Shown: positions 37,915 to 48,866 of the stretch, in pieces
Numbering within the stretch: the stretch's first letter is position 1
Layout: every line of letters begins with the position of its first letter
Assembly (NCBI GenBank): GCA_017302435.1
Contig: JAFLDL010000012.1
Location: forward strand, 34,157 to 98,156
Length of the DNA stretch: 64,000 nt
Source: Candidatus Accumulibacter necessarius
Lineage (GTDB): Bacteria; Pseudomonadota; Gammaproteobacteria; Burkholderiales; Rhodocyclaceae
Reading direction: 5' to 3'
Program-made: the position numbers and the translations under genes
Notes under the pieces: model-generated
The model's input: the letters and a program-made list of their open reading frames with translations, nothing else
Databases searched by the model: none
Told to the model about the DNA's origin: nothing

Positions 37915-39363
37915 ATGACAGCCCTCCTCGCGCCCGAACCCCTTGTCTTTGTCGACCTTGAAACCAGTGGGGCCAACTTTGCCAACGACCGCATCATCGA
38001 AATCGGGCTGATCGAAGTCGACGAGAACGGTGCCCGTGAATGGAGCACGCTGGTCAATCCAGAAACGCCGCTTTCGTCCTTCATCACCGGGCTCACTGGC
38101 ATCGATGACGCAATGGTCTGTTCCGCCGCCACTTTTCGCGAGCTGGCACCCACTCTGCTCGACCGCTTGCGGGGGCGCTTGCTCATCGCCCACAACGCCC
38201 GCTTCGATTACGGCTTCCTGAAAGGCGAGTTCAGCCGGATCGGGGTGGATTTCCGTGCGCCGAAACTGTGTACCGTCAAGCTCTCGCGCAAGCTGTTTCC
38301 GCAGCATCACCGGCATAACCTGGACACCCTGATGGCGCGTCATGGGCTGAGCGTCGCCGGTACGCGTCACCGAGCGCTGGCCGACGCGCGACTGCTGTGG
38401 GACCTGTGGCAATGCTGGCACCAGGAACTGCCGGCGGCAACGATCCGGAGCGCCGTAGCGGTGATCGTCGGGCGCCCCGAATTGCCGCCCCAGATCGATC
38501 CCACGCTGCTCGACGATCTACCCGAAGCGGCCGGTGCCTATGCGTTCTACGGTGAGGATGGTCGCCTGCTCCTGAGCCGGCACAGCAGCAACCTGCGCCA
38601 GCAGGTACTGGCACACTTCAGCGTGGACAAGCGCGAGAGCACTCTGATCCGCGACACCTGGAGAATCGACTGGCGTGAAGCGGCGGGCGAGTTGGGTGCA
38701 CGCCTGCACGCGATCGACCTGGCTCGTTCGGGATCCCCTGCCGCACCTGAACGGGCTGCCGGTAGGGCATCTTCCAGGCTGCCCGTTGCGGCCAGCCAGC
38801 TCTGTTCGTGGCAACTGGAAAAAGGCACTGAGGGCGACTTCCGGCCGCTACTCGTTCTCGCTGATGACATCGATTTTGCGCTGACCGATGATCTCTTCGG
38901 CTTGTACCCCAGTCGTCGCGAGGCCTTGCGAAGCCTGCGCACACTGGCTGACGCTCACCGTCTGTGCCACAAGCAGCTGGGTCTCGAGGAAGGGTCCAGA
39001 GGCGCGGCGTGTACCGCTTACCGGCAGAAGAATTGCCGGGGCGTCTGCATTGGCAAGGAAGCGCCGGCTCTGCACAGCGCCCGCCTGATGACCGCGCTGG
39101 CCAGGTTGAAAGTCAGGGTCTGGCCCTTCAGGGGGCCGGTGGTGCTGATCGAGCGAGACGAGTTCGGTATGCGCGAGGATCTCCATTTGATCGACCGCTG
39201 GCGCCTGGTCGGCACGGAGCACTGCGAAGAAGCGCTGCAGGCGCGCCTTGCCGACGGACCGAGCGGGCACAGCTTCGATCCCGACATCTACCGGATCATC
39301 AACCGCTTCCTCCAGGCAGGCAGGGTGCAGGTGCGTCCCCTGCCCCCATTTTTCTCACCTTGA
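37915..39363 (+). CDS. DEDDh exonuclease with a degenerate GIY-YIG-like C-terminal half
   Basis: 482 aa from the ATG at 37915. Residues 10-180 are a DnaQ-like 3'-5' exonuclease with ExoI FVDLETSGANF, ExoII LLIAHNARFDYGFLK and ExoIII HRALADARLLWDL, so all metal-binding acids and the His are present. The following region (EAAGAYAFYGEDGRLLLSRHSSNLRQQVLAHF) aligns with the UvrC/Cho GIY-YIG start, but the usual Tyr-Val-Gly-Lys-Ser part is lost, so that half is probably non-catalytic. Fusions of this kind are known as exonuclease-Cho proteins and likely act in DNA repair. Confidence 0.78.
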   Translation: MTALLAPEPLVFVDLETSGANFANDRIIEIGLIEVDENGAREWSTLVNPETPLSSFITGLTGIDDAMVCSAATFRELAPTLLDRLRGRLLIAHNARFDYGFLKGEFSRIGVDFRAPKLCTVKLSRKLFPQHHRHNLDTLMARHGLSVAGTRHRALADARLLWDLWQCWHQELPAATIRSAVAVIVGRPELPPQIDPTLLDDLPEAAGAYAFYGEDGRLLLSRHSSNLRQQVLAHFSVDKRESTLIRDTWRIDWREAAGELGARLHAIDLARSGSPAAPERAAGRASSRLPVAASQLCSWQLEKGTEGDFRPLLVLADDIDFALTDDLFGLYPSRREALRSLRTLADAHRLCHKQLGLEEGSRGAACTAYRQKNCRGVCIGKEAPALHSARLMTALARLKVRVWPFRGPVVLIERDEFGMREDLHLIDRWRLVGTEHCEEALQARLADGPSGHSFDPDIYRIINRFLQAGRVQVRPLPPFFSP

Positions 39364-40011
39364 ACGCGTGCCAGCCGCCGACTCACCGGCGCGCCCGCCG
39401 GCTTTGCGCAAGAGGTCTGCGATATCGGTGTTCTCGGTCTTCAGCGCCCAGTCGATGGCGGTCGCGCCGCGCTCGTTGGCAATGTTCGGATCGGCATTGT
39501 TCTGGAGCAGCAGCTCGACCACCTCGAGGTGTCCGAAGCGCGCGGCAAACAGCAGCGCCGTTGAGCCATTCGCGGTTGTCGCATTGATCTCGGCGCCCTT
39601 CTTCAGCAGGTAGTCGACCACCGCGGCATGACCGTTAAAGGCTGCGTAGATCAGCGGCGGCCAGCCGTACAGGTTAACATCTGCGCCTGCTTCGACCAGG
39701 CGTGTCACAAACGGTAGTTTGCCTTGGTACGCGGCCAGGCTCAGCGCGGTCTCGCCGTTGCGGTTACGGGTGTTCAGCCGCGCGCGTCGCTTGAGAAGAA
39801 AGTCGAAGAAATCCATGTTGTCGCGCTGGACGCTCTGCATCAACAGCGTATTACCCGTCGCGTCAACCGAATTGACGTCCATGCCACGGTTGATCAACTG
39901 GATGGCCCAGGAAGTGTTGGCGGAGATCAGCGCCTCCTCCATGTCTTCGTACGCTCCGGCTGAGGCCAGGGCGGGCAGGAGCAAGGCAAACAATAGAACG
40001 AGGATCTTCAT
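39355..40011 (-). CDS. Exported ankyrin-repeat protein
   Basis: 218 aa with a signal peptide (ILVLLFALLLPALASAGAYE) and about five ankyrin repeats (for example NRNGETALSLAAYQGKLPFV and TANGSTALLFAARFGHLEVV). It probably works in the periplasm as a protein-binding scaffold. Its ATG overlaps the tatD stop (ATGA at 40008-40011), placing it last in the mltG-tmk-holB-pilZ-tatD operon. Its 3' end overlaps the convergent exonuclease gene by 9 bases. Confidence 0.88.
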   Translation of the reverse strand: MKILVLLFALLLPALASAGAYEDMEEALISANTSWAIQLINRGMDVNSVDATGNTLLMQSVQRDNMDFFDFLLKRRARLNTRNRNGETALSLAAYQGKLPFVTRLVEAGADVNLYGWPPLIYAAFNGHAAVVDYLLKKGAEINATTANGSTALLFAARFGHLEVVELLLQNNADPNIANERGATAIDWALKTENTDIADLLRKAGGRAGESAAGTRSR

Positions 40012-40790
40012 TGAGTAACTTTCGAACGGGCGGAAGGGAACAGACGGAAGAAATTGGCTGTTGTGGCGTCTACGAGGGCCTCATAGCTCAGACCACGCAG
40101 GCGTGCCACTTCTTCCGCGACGTGCTTGACATAGCCCGGCTGGTTGGTTTTTCCACGATAGGGCACCGGGGCGAGATAGGGTGAATCGGTTTCCACCAAC
40201 AGGCGGTCGAGCGGCACGCGCTGTGCCACCTCCCTCACCGTGAGCGCTTTCTTGAACGTGACGATACCGGACAGCGAAATGTAGAAGCCCCGATCGAGCG
40301 CGGCTTCGGCAACCGCCCATGTCTCGGTGAAACAGTGCATGACGCCGCCAGCCTCGCCGGCACCCTCCTCCTCCATCAGGCGCAGCGTGTCTGCCGCCGC
40401 CTCACGGGTATGAACGACCAGAGGTTTCTGCGCCTGGCGGGCGGCGCGAAGGTGGGTCCGGAACCGCTCCCGCTGCCACTCGGGCGCATCCTTGTGCCAG
40501 TAGTAGTCCAGCCCGGTCTCCCCGATGGCAATCACCCGCGGGTGGCGTGCCAGCTCGACGAGTTCGGCAACCGTCGGTTCGCGCACCCCGGTCGCCTCCG
40601 GATGAACGCCAACCGAGGCCAGAAGCAGTGGCCATGCCTCGGCCAAAGCCAGCACGCGCGGCAGATCTTCCAGGGTGACGCCGATGCACAGCGCGCAGCC
40701 AACCCCATTGGCCTGCATCAAGTCAACGACCTGCTCGATGCTGTCCGACAACTGGGGAAAATCGAGGTGACAGTGGGAATCGACCAGCAT
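40008..40790 (-). CDS. TatD-family metal-dependent DNase
   Basis: A 260-aa TatD-type TIM-barrel hydrolase. The metal-binding HxH is VDSHCHLDFPQL, followed by VHPEAT, the Glu in VIAIGETGLDYYW, HTREAAADTL, MHCFTET and VETDSPYLAPVPYRGKTNQP, all family hallmarks. ATG at 40790 (a GTG one codon upstream is possible). Placed between pilZ and the ankyrin gene, as in many betaproteobacteria. Confidence 0.93.
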   Translation of the reverse strand: MLVDSHCHLDFPQLSDSIEQVVDLMQANGVGCALCIGVTLEDLPRVLALAEAWPLLLASVGVHPEATGVREPTVAELVELARHPRVIAIGETGLDYYWHKDAPEWQRERFRTHLRAARQAQKPLVVHTREAAADTLRLMEEEGAGEAGGVMHCFTETWAVAEAALDRGFYISLSGIVTFKKALTVREVAQRVPLDRLLVETDSPYLAPVPYRGKTNQPGYVKHVAEEVARLRGLSYEALVDATTANFFRLFPSARSKVTQ

Positions 40791-40800
40791 CACACCACCA

Positions 40801-41181
40801 TCAGATGGTATGCGTCGGCCGACCGGACTGCATCACCCCGCCGAGTAGCCCTTCGATACGCCGGCGCGCCTCGCTGCCGCTTTCGTCGCTCTTGAAGTGA
40901 ACGCCGATTCCCTGGGCCTTGTTGTTCTGGGCGCCAACCGGGGTAATCCAGACGACCGTCCCGGCGATCGGGAGTTTCGCCGGGTCATCCATCAGCGACA
41001 GCAGCATGAACACCTCATCGCCGATCGAATAGTTGCGTGTCGTCGGAATGAAGATACCGGCGTTCCGCAACAGCGGCATGTATGCCGCGTACAGTGCCGA
41101 TTTTGAGTTGATGTTCAGCGACAATACGCTCGGGCGCGGGGGGGCGGGAGCCACTGACCTGGTGGTGTCTGCTTCTGCCAT
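40801..41181 (-). CDS. pilZ: PilZ-domain protein (type IV pilus type)
   Basis: A 126-aa single PilZ domain of the pilus-biogenesis type: LSLNINSKSALYAAYMPLLRNAGIFIPT is the classical start of PilZ encoded next to holB. The RxxxR and DxSxxG cyclic di-GMP motifs of canonical PilZ domains are not visible, as expected for this subgroup, which acts through protein contacts with the pilus ATPase system. It lies 8 bases downstream of holB. Confidence 0.9.
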   Translation of the reverse strand: MAEADTTRSVAPAPPRPSVLSLNINSKSALYAAYMPLLRNAGIFIPTTRNYSIGDEVFMLLSLMDDPAKLPIAGTVVWITPVGAQNNKAQGIGVHFKSDESGSEARRRIEGLLGGVMQSGRPTHTI

Positions 41182-41188
41182 ATCCTTC

Positions 41189-42229
41189 TCAGGAGGTTCG
41201 GAACAGTCTTGCGTAGCTCAGGAAAAAGTCTTCAAGAAACAGGCGGCTATTCAAGGGTTGCTCACACTGGGCCTTGTATTGTATCGCTTTTCGACTGAAT
41301 GCCAAGAGCTTGCGGCTGTCAGTGCCTTGCGCCAGGCGTTGCAGCAGCGCTGCCTGCGCCAGGAAGTAGCGTGGGGCCAGACCTTCGCTCGCCAGTGTCA
41401 GGTCGAACAACCACTTCTGCGCCCAATCGAACGCGCGCTTCAAAGGTGCCGGACGCTTATCAGCCTTGACCACCTTGTCCATCTCCGCAGCGGCAGCCAG
41501 GGGATCGAGCCCCTGAGCCCGTGACACCTGCGCGAGTAACGAGTCGAACAGGACGCGCTCGCCGCTGCCGTTCAGTTCAAGCGCCAGCAGCGGCGAACCA
41601 CCGGCCAGTGCCAGCCAGTTCTCGGCATCGCGAACCCCGGCATCGTGCAGCCACTTGATCGCGACCGCTTGCGGCGGCCGACCGACGGGCAACACCTGGC
41701 AGCGGCTGCGGATAGTTGGCAGCAGACGGTGCGGCTCGCTGGATACCAATATAAACAATGTGGATGCGATTGGTTCCTCTAGTGATTTAAGAAGAGCGTT
41801 GGCGGTTGCACGATTCATTGCTTCGGCCGGATTGAGCAAGACCAGGCGCGCGCCGTGGCGATGCGTACCCACATGCAGGAAGTCATCCAGCGCGCGTACC
41901 TGATCGATCGTGATCTGCTGGCTTGGCTTTTTCTTGCCCACTTCTTCACCCTCACCCCCCTCGCTGCTCTCGCCGCTGGCGAGCGCCTGCGGCTGCAGCA
42001 GGCGGAGGTCCGGGTGGTTTCCCTGCGCCAGCCAGCCACAGGCCACGCACTTGCCGCAGGCCGTGCCGAACTCGGCCGCATCTTCACAGAGCAGCGACTC
42101 AGCGAAGGAACGCGCCAGATCAAACTTGCCAATCCCGCGCTGACCCGAAATCAACAGCGCATGCGGCAATTGTGCCCGCCTCGCCTGCAGTTGATCCCAG
42201 ACCCGAGAGTGCAATTCAATTATATTCAT
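41189..42229 (-). CDS. holB: DNA polymerase III delta' subunit
   Basis: A 346-aa clamp-loader subunit. It contains [21 protein letters not shown] (P-loop-like), a zinc-binding cluster in [19 protein letters not shown], the acidic insert seen in betaproteobacteria ([14 protein letters not shown]), [25 protein letters not shown] and LLKSLEEP, then SRCQVLP. The ATG at 42229 overlaps the tmk stop (ATGA). It joins delta and gamma/tau in loading the beta clamp. Confidence 0.95.
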   Translation of the reverse strand: MNIIELHSRVWDQLQARRAQLPHALLISGQRGIGKFDLARSFAESLLCEDAAEFGTACGKCVACGWLAQGNHPDLRLLQPQALASGESSEGGEGEEVGKKKPSQQITIDQVRALDDFLHVGTHRHGARLVLLNPAEAMNRATANALLKSLEEPIASTLFILVSSEPHRLLPTIRSRCQVLPVGRPPQAVAIKWLHDAGVRDAENWLALAGGSPLLALELNGSGERVLFDSLLAQVSRAQGLDPLAAAAEMDKVVKADKRPAPLKRAFDWAQKWLFDLTLASEGLAPRYFLAQAALLQRLAQGTDSRKLLAFSRKAIQYKAQCEQPLNSRLFLEDFFLSYARLFRTS

Positions 42230-42861
42230 AAACAATTAGTTAAAATCGTATGTTCAACCCATTTCTGGACTAGTTCAGCTGCCTGATCGGCGTCGACGAC
42301 CGCAAAGCGATGGGGCGCAGCGGCTGCGCGCTCCAGATAGGCCAGTCGCACACGCTCGTGAAAATCGACCCGCTCCTGCTCGAACCGGTCCCGGTCACGC
42401 GCCTGCGCAGTGATCCGGAGGCCAGCGACCGCCGAAGGCAGATCGAAGAGCAGCGTCAGGTCAGGCTGCAGATGACCATGCACCCACTGTTCAAGTTGCG
42501 CGAACTTCTCTCGATCAAGGCCCCGTCCGCCGCTCTGGTAAGCGTAGGTAGCATCGCTGAAGCGGTCACAGATGACCCAGTCACCGCGTTCGAGTGCCGG
42601 TTCGATCACCTGTGCGAGGTGCTCTCGGCGCGCAGCGAACATCAGCAAGGCTTCTGTTTCGAGATGCATGGCCTCGTGCAGCAGCAGTTCGCGGAGCTTC
42701 TCGCCAAGCGGTGTGCCACCTGGTTCGCGGGTGGCCACCACCGTCCGCCCCTGGTCGCGGACAAAAGCCGCGGCGGCAGCAATATGACTACTCTTGCCAG
42801 CGCCGTCGATGCCCTCGAAGGTGATGAATTTTCCTCGGAGCTTGTTCTCGGGCTGACTCAA
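42226..42861 (-). CDS. tmk: Thymidylate kinase
   Basis: A 211-aa dTMP kinase: P-loop [15 protein letters not shown], DRxx motif [21 protein letters not shown], and a LID-type region [20 protein letters not shown]. It makes dTDP from dTMP with ATP. It overlaps both neighbours by 4 bases (mltG upstream, holB downstream), so translation of the three is coupled. Confidence 0.96.
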   Translation of the reverse strand: MSQPENKLRGKFITFEGIDGAGKSSHIAAAAAFVRDQGRTVVATREPGGTPLGEKLRELLLHEAMHLETEALLMFAARREHLAQVIEPALERGDWVICDRFSDATYAYQSGGRGLDREKFAQLEQWVHGHLQPDLTLLFDLPSAVAGLRITAQARDRDRFEQERVDFHERVRLAYLERAAAAPHRFAVVDADQAAELVQKWVEHTILTNCL

Positions 42862-43859
42862 GGTTTCCCACCTTTCTGATAGCGCATCACGGCCTGGTTG
42901 TGCTCAGCCAGGGTACGCGAGAAATGACTGCTGCCATCGCCACGTGCAACGAAATACAGCGCATCGCTGGGCGCCGGATGCAGTGCAGCCCGAAGGGAAG
43001 CCAGACCAGCCATCGCGATCGGCGTCGGCGGCAGACCCCGGCGCGTGTAGGTATTGTAGGGCGTATCGGCAAGGAGGTCGCGCTTGCGCAGGTTGCCGTC
43101 GAAGCCCTCACCAAGGCCGTAGATGACCGTCGGATCGGTCTGCAACGGCATTCCCTGGCGCAGGCGATTCACGAACACCGCTGCCACCAGCGAACGATCC
43201 TCGTCACGACCGGTTTCCTTTTCGACGATCGACGCCATGATCAAGGCTTCGTAAGGCTCACGATACGGAAGTCCAGCCGCCCTCGCCTGCCATTCGCTTG
43301 CCAGATGCCGCTCCAGCGCGCGGCGAGCCCGCGCCAGCAACTCGATATCGCTGCTGCGCTTGGCAAAAAGATAGGTATCCGGAGACAACGAACCCTCGGC
43401 GGCCACGCCTGGTGCACCAAGCAGGCGCATGATCTCTGCCTCCGGCAGGCCGGTCGTGTCATGGCGCAGATCCGGGTGAGCATCAAGGCGTTGCCTGATT
43501 TGCCGGAACGTCGATCCTTCGATGAACGTCACTTCAGCCTGCGTGAAGTCGCCACGGGTAAGCTTCTTCAGCAATTCCAGCGGCGTGATGCCGCGGCTGA
43601 TTTCGTAGCTGCCGGCCTTGATCGAAGCTTCAACGCCCGTCAGCCTGGCGAGGATGAGCAGAACCCAGGGATCGATTCCAGCCCCCGCGGCAGCGATCTC
43701 GCGGCCTGCGGCTCGTAGGCTGCTGCCGGGCGGTATCGTGAACTCGACCGTGTCGCGCGCCAGACTGATCGGCGCCAGGAACCTGGCGGCGAGCAGAGCC
43801 GTCGATAGCACCAGCACAACCAGGGCGAGAATGAACAGCTTGCGGAGGAATTTGCGCAT
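42858..43859 (-). CDS. mltG: Endolytic murein transglycosylase
   Basis: A 333-aa MltG (YceG-like) protein. It has an N-terminal membrane anchor ([21 protein letters not shown]), a LysM-like region ([16 protein letters not shown]) and the catalytic region [28 protein letters not shown], with the essential Glu in EKETG, then [14 protein letters not shown] and [21 protein letters not shown]. It cuts nascent glycan strands at the membrane. First gene of a six-gene minus-strand operon. Confidence 0.95.
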   Translation of the reverse strand: MRKFLRKLFILALVVLVLSTALLAARFLAPISLARDTVEFTIPPGSSLRAAGREIAAAGAGIDPWVLLILARLTGVEASIKAGSYEISRGITPLELLKKLTRGDFTQAEVTFIEGSTFRQIRQRLDAHPDLRHDTTGLPEAEIMRLLGAPGVAAEGSLSPDTYLFAKRSSDIELLARARRALERHLASEWQARAAGLPYREPYEALIMASIVEKETGRDEDRSLVAAVFVNRLRQGMPLQTDPTVIYGLGEGFDGNLRKRDLLADTPYNTYTRRGLPPTPIAMAGLASLRAALHPAPSDALYFVARGDGSSHFSRTLAEHNQAVMRYQKGGKP

Positions 43860-44066
43860 CAGTCCGGCGCAGCCGCGAGGCTGCTGGGCGGGAACGAGGG
43901 AATGGGCTTCGAGTGGCCCTATAATAGCCGAAACCTATGGTTCTGAAGCGAACATGAGCGCTCTGCCGAGCGATCGTCCACTACCGGTCACCGCCCAGAG
44001 CGGGCGAGCACGCCCCGCTGGCGGCCGGCGCCTTTCAGATCACTATCCGATGGAATAGACGAAACG

Positions 44067-45098
44067 ATGAACTTGAACTGGCAGGAATTTCTTGGTGGCG
44101 CCGGCGCACGCATTGACAGGGGACTGGTCACGGATTTCGGCGACCCCGCGGCGGAACTGACGAACGCCAGCGAAGCGACATTCGTCTCACCCCTGACACA
44201 CCTCGGCCTGATCGAGGTGGCGGGGCCTGACGCGGCGGCTTTTCTGCACCATCAGTTGACCAGCGACGTGAAGCACCTGGCCAGCGAGATGGCTCAGCAT
44301 TCGGCCTGGTGCTCGGCGAAGGGCAGGATGCTCGCCAGCTTTCTGCTTTTTCACCACGGGCCGGACTACCGCCTGCAACTCTCGGCCGACCTGCTGCCGG
44401 CGATTCACAAGCGCCTGCAGATGTTCGTCCTGCGTAGCAGGGTGAAGATCACCGACCTGTCGGGCACTCACCCACTTATCGGTCTGGCCGGCCCGCAAGC
44501 CGAAATGGCATTGCAGTCCACCCGCCTGCCGGTTCCACCGACGCCGTTGAGCGCTGCTGCATTCGCCGAGGGCGTCGTCATCCGGCTCGATGGCGGACGC
44601 TTTGAAATCGTCGTCAGCCTGGGGGCGGCTCCCGGTCTATGGCAGGAATTGCAGTCGCACGCTCGTCCAGTCGGGACCCCTGTCTGGCAATGGCTGGATA
44701 TCCAGGCCGGCCTGCCGCTGATCACCGAGGACACCAAAGAGCAGTTTGTGCCGCAAATGGCGAATTTTGAGCAAATGGGCGCGGTCAGTTTCCACAAGGG
44801 CTGTTACCCCGGTCAGGAAATTGTCGCCCGCACGCAGTATCTCGGCAAGGTCAAGCGCCACCTCTATCGCGCGCACTCGGCCAGCCCGATGGCCGCGGGG
44901 CAAGCGATCTATTCGCCGCTCAATGCCGAGCAGCCTTGCGGCATGGTCGTCAATGCCGCGCCGGCGCCGGCTGGCGGTCACGATGCCCTGGCGGTTGTCC
45001 AGGAGAGCTTCGTCGGTGCCGGAGCTCTTCAACTCGCTGCTGCTGGTGGTTCGCAGATCGACATCGAACCCGTGGGGCCCGCCTTCCCGACGCCCTGA
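44067..45098 (+). CDS. ygfZ: Tetrahydrofolate-binding YgfZ/IBA57-type protein
   Basis: A 343-aa protein with the hallmark motif VSFHKGCYPGQEIVARTQYLGKVKR, including the conserved Cys, and an N-terminal folate-binding domain (FLHHQLTSDVKHL, WCSAKGRMLASFLLF). YgfZ supports repair or assembly of certain Fe-S enzymes. It is divergent from mltG; a TATAAT at 43920-43925 may be its -10, though no good -35 is visible. The stop is 12 bases before the next gene. Confidence 0.92.
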   Translation: MNLNWQEFLGGAGARIDRGLVTDFGDPAAELTNASEATFVSPLTHLGLIEVAGPDAAAFLHHQLTSDVKHLASEMAQHSAWCSAKGRMLASFLLFHHGPDYRLQLSADLLPAIHKRLQMFVLRSRVKITDLSGTHPLIGLAGPQAEMALQSTRLPVPPTPLSAAAFAEGVVIRLDGGRFEIVVSLGAAPGLWQELQSHARPVGTPVWQWLDIQAGLPLITEDTKEQFVPQMANFEQMGAVSFHKGCYPGQEIVARTQYLGKVKRHLYRAHSASPMAAGQAIYSPLNAEQPCGMVVNAAPAPAGGHDALAVVQESFVGAGALQLAAAGGSQIDIEPVGPAFPTP

Positions 45099-45862
45099 GG
45101 GCAGCCGACGATGTGCCTGATCCTGCTCGCCTGGCAGGCGCACCCTGACTATCCCCTGGTGGTCGCCGCCAACCGCGATGAGTTCTTCGCCCGCCCCTCG
45201 GCGCCTGCCGCTTTCTGGCCCGAAGCCCCGCAGATCCTCGCCGGGCGCGACCTCGAAGCCGGCGGCACCTGGCTCGGCGTCAGCCGCGGGCAGCGCTTCG
45301 CCGCCCTGACCAACTATCGTGAAGGCGGCAAACCACTCCCCCATGCCCGCTCACGCGGTGCCCTGGTAGCCGATTTCGTCGCCGGCCACGACGGCCCGGC
45401 AGCGTATCTGGCACAGCTCGCGACCGATGCTGGCGATTACAACGGCTTCAACCTCTTCATCGCCGACGGCGAGCGTCTCGGCTACTGTACGAACCGTGGC
45501 GACCGCCGGACACGCTGGCTGGGCCCCGGCATCTACGGACTCTCGAACCATCTGCTCGACACCCCCTGGCCCAAGCTGGCGAGCGCCAAGGCGGCTTTTG
45601 CCGCGGCCCTGGCAACGCTACCGGCACAGGCAGCGTTCCTTGAACTGCTCGCCGACCAGGAAATCGTGCCCGATTCCCACCTGCCGGAAACCGGTGTGCC
45701 GATCGAATGGGAACGTATCCTCTCGGCCGTCTTCGTCCGTTCGGAAAACTACGGAACGCGGGCGTCGACCTTGCTCACCAGGCATCGGGACGGGCGGACC
45801 ACCTTGCTCGAACGCAGTTTCGATGCCGACGCACGCGCGCTTGGCGACGTCAGCGAGAGCTT

Positions 45863-47135
<1,273 letters not shown>

Positions 47136-47618
47136 GTGAAGACAGCGCGCTTCCTTCAGGATCAACCACTGTTCGGTGGGGTTGACGATCAGGCGATGAC
47201 GGCGATCATGCCGTTGATGCGCGAGCTGGATTTTGCTGCCGGCGAGGTCATCGTGGAGGAAGGCGAGGACGGTGACTCACTGTTCGTGATCTGCAGCGGG
47301 TCCGTGGAGGTCCTGAAGGCCAGCCCCGAGTCGGCAGGCCTGTTCGGCAAGCGGATCGCGGTTCTGAAAACGGGCGATGTTTTCGGCGAAATGGAGTTGA
47401 TCGATACGCAGCGCCGGTCGGCCACGGTGCGCGCGCTCGAGCCGGTCTCGACGCTGGCGTTGAGCAACGGCGATCTATTTTGTATTCACGAGTTTGACCC
47501 GCCAACCTTCACGCTGATCGTCATGAACCTGGCGAGGGAACTCAGCCGCCGCCTGCGCAGCATTGACGATCTGGCAGTCCGCTGCATGGCCTCAAACAGT
47601 GGCGACGATTCGTCGTGA
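47136..47618 (+). CDS. Cyclic-nucleotide-binding-domain protein (Crp-like effector domain only)
   Basis: 160 aa from a GTG at 47136 (AGGAG about 8 bases before). A single cNMP-binding domain: FAAGEVIVEEGEDGDSLFVICSGSVEVLK, then VFGEMELIDTQRRSATVRA, which holds the Gly-Glu of the phosphate-binding cassette. There is no helix-turn-helix after it, so it is not a Crp-type transcription factor. It may act as a stand-alone sensor subunit. Which nucleotide it binds, if any, is unknown. Confidence 0.82.
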   Translation: MKTARFLQDQPLFGGVDDQAMTAIMPLMRELDFAAGEVIVEEGEDGDSLFVICSGSVEVLKASPESAGLFGKRIAVLKTGDVFGEMELIDTQRRSATVRALEPVSTLALSNGDLFCIHEFDPPTFTLIVMNLARELSRRLRSIDDLAVRCMASNSGDDSS

Positions 47619-47625
47619 CCTCGGG

Positions 47626-48000
47626 TCACTCAAGGCCCTTCAGCAGGCGCTGCTGCCACGCCCGCATGGCAAGAGCCAGCCGGCCGGACATCGTGACGTA
47701 CTCGTCGTAGAGCAGAGCGTAAGCCTCGACTATCCTGCCAGCCGCTGCCCTTTCGACCACCCGCGCTGCCAGATCGTGGAATTCGGCGTGCAGGCGGCGG
47801 ACCTCCAGGTAACTCTCGGTCATTCTGTCCGCCGCCGACAGGCGAGATCCGTACAACCACTGGCCGAAAGCACATTGGTCATCTGCCCGAATGCCGCCCA
47901 CCTCAATGCCCGGACGAGCGTCGAGAATGGCCTGCCGAAGCTCCGACATCCATAGGGCATGGGCGCCAATGGCCTCTTCAATGTCCTTCACTTTGTCCAC
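47626..48000 (-). CDS. Chemoreceptor zinc-binding (CZB) domain protein
   Basis: A 124-aa helical protein. It has an early His (AIGAHALWMSELRQAI), then DDQCAFGQWLYG (Cys) and RRLHAEFHDLAARVV (His-x3-His), the zinc ligands of CZB domains. CZB domains usually cap chemoreceptors or diguanylate cyclases and respond to zinc or hypochlorite; here the domain stands alone. It converges on the cNMP-binding protein gene with only 7 bases between. Confidence 0.78.
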   Translation of the reverse strand: MDKVKDIEEAIGAHALWMSELRQAILDARPGIEVGGIRADDQCAFGQWLYGSRLSAADRMTESYLEVRRLHAEFHDLAARVVERAAAGRIVEAYALLYDEYVTMSGRLALAMRAWQQRLLKGLE

Positions 48001-48260
48001 TCCTTCGCTCCCGTTGATTGTCTGCGAAGCTGACAGCGCATTTTACATCCTTAACAACGCTGCAGGATCTGGACCGAGCAGCACGGACGACGGGCCATGA
48101 GGCGATTTCACGTCACGACAGCCGACCATACTCACCGCCGGGCGCAGAGTGGCCTGCCTATGGCTTCCGTACCAGGGGGCCCTTTCCTCCTCGCAGCGGT
48201 TTCGCCCGACCGCGGTCTCACCAACCAGACAGTTCGCGCTGGTGTACCTGTACAGCGGGA

Positions 48261-48866
48261 TCAACGCCCCTTCTGATAGCTGCCGACCAACTGCGCTTCC
48301 GCAACGATATGTCCTTGCATGGCTTGTTCCAGCGACTTCTTGTTCGGCATCTTCAAGTCAGGCAACACGACGTCAAGCGCGTAGAGCTTGTGGAAATAGC
48401 GGTGCCGACCGATGGGAGGACAGGGGCCACCGTAGCCAGTGCGCTGCCAATCATTGAGTCCATCCAGCGTGCCGGCAGGAAACGACTGTGCGGCCTCGGG
48501 CAGCCCGGTGGTGTCCGCAGGCAGGTTGTAGAGCAGCCAATGAACCCAGGTCATGCGGGGTGCTGCCGGATCGGGTGCATCGGGATCGTCCACGATCAGG
48601 ACCAGGCTCCTTGCTGTCGCAGGCACGCCACTCCAGGTCAGTGGTGGGGAAACATTCCTGCCTTCGCATGTATGGAGGCTCGGGATCGACCCGTTAGGCG
48701 CAAACGCAATTGAAGTGATGCTCATCTCCATGATCTTGTCTCCAGCGTGAGTGGTTGCCGACAGGGCGCCAAAAAGGATCAGGCACGACATACGGGGCAG
48801 CCGCCACCGACTTCTCGCCGTCCTGTGGGACATCGCAACGGATCGTCGAGCCGATGGTCGCTTCAT
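48261..48866 (-). CDS. YbhB/YbcL-type PEBP family protein, exported
   Basis: A 201-aa phosphatidylethanolamine-binding-protein-like protein. The ligand-pocket motifs are LVLIVDDPDAPDPA, TWVHWLLYNLP, GYGGPCPPIGRHRYFHKLYALD. The N-terminus includes a positively charged stretch and a hydrophobic segment (MSCLILFGALSATTHAGDK) that looks like a signal peptide. The ATG at 48866 is chosen because it overlaps the stop of the upstream cupin gene (ATGA at 48863-48866); inner ATGs at 48833 and 48791 are possible. The ligand is unknown. Confidence 0.8.
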   Translation of the reverse strand: MKRPSARRSVAMSHRTARSRWRLPRMSCLILFGALSATTHAGDKIMEMSITSIAFAPNGSIPSLHTCEGRNVSPPLTWSGVPATARSLVLIVDDPDAPDPAAPRMTWVHWLLYNLPADTTGLPEAAQSFPAGTLDGLNDWQRTGYGGPCPPIGRHRYFHKLYALDVVLPDLKMPNKKSLEQAMQGHIVAEAQLVGSYQKGR

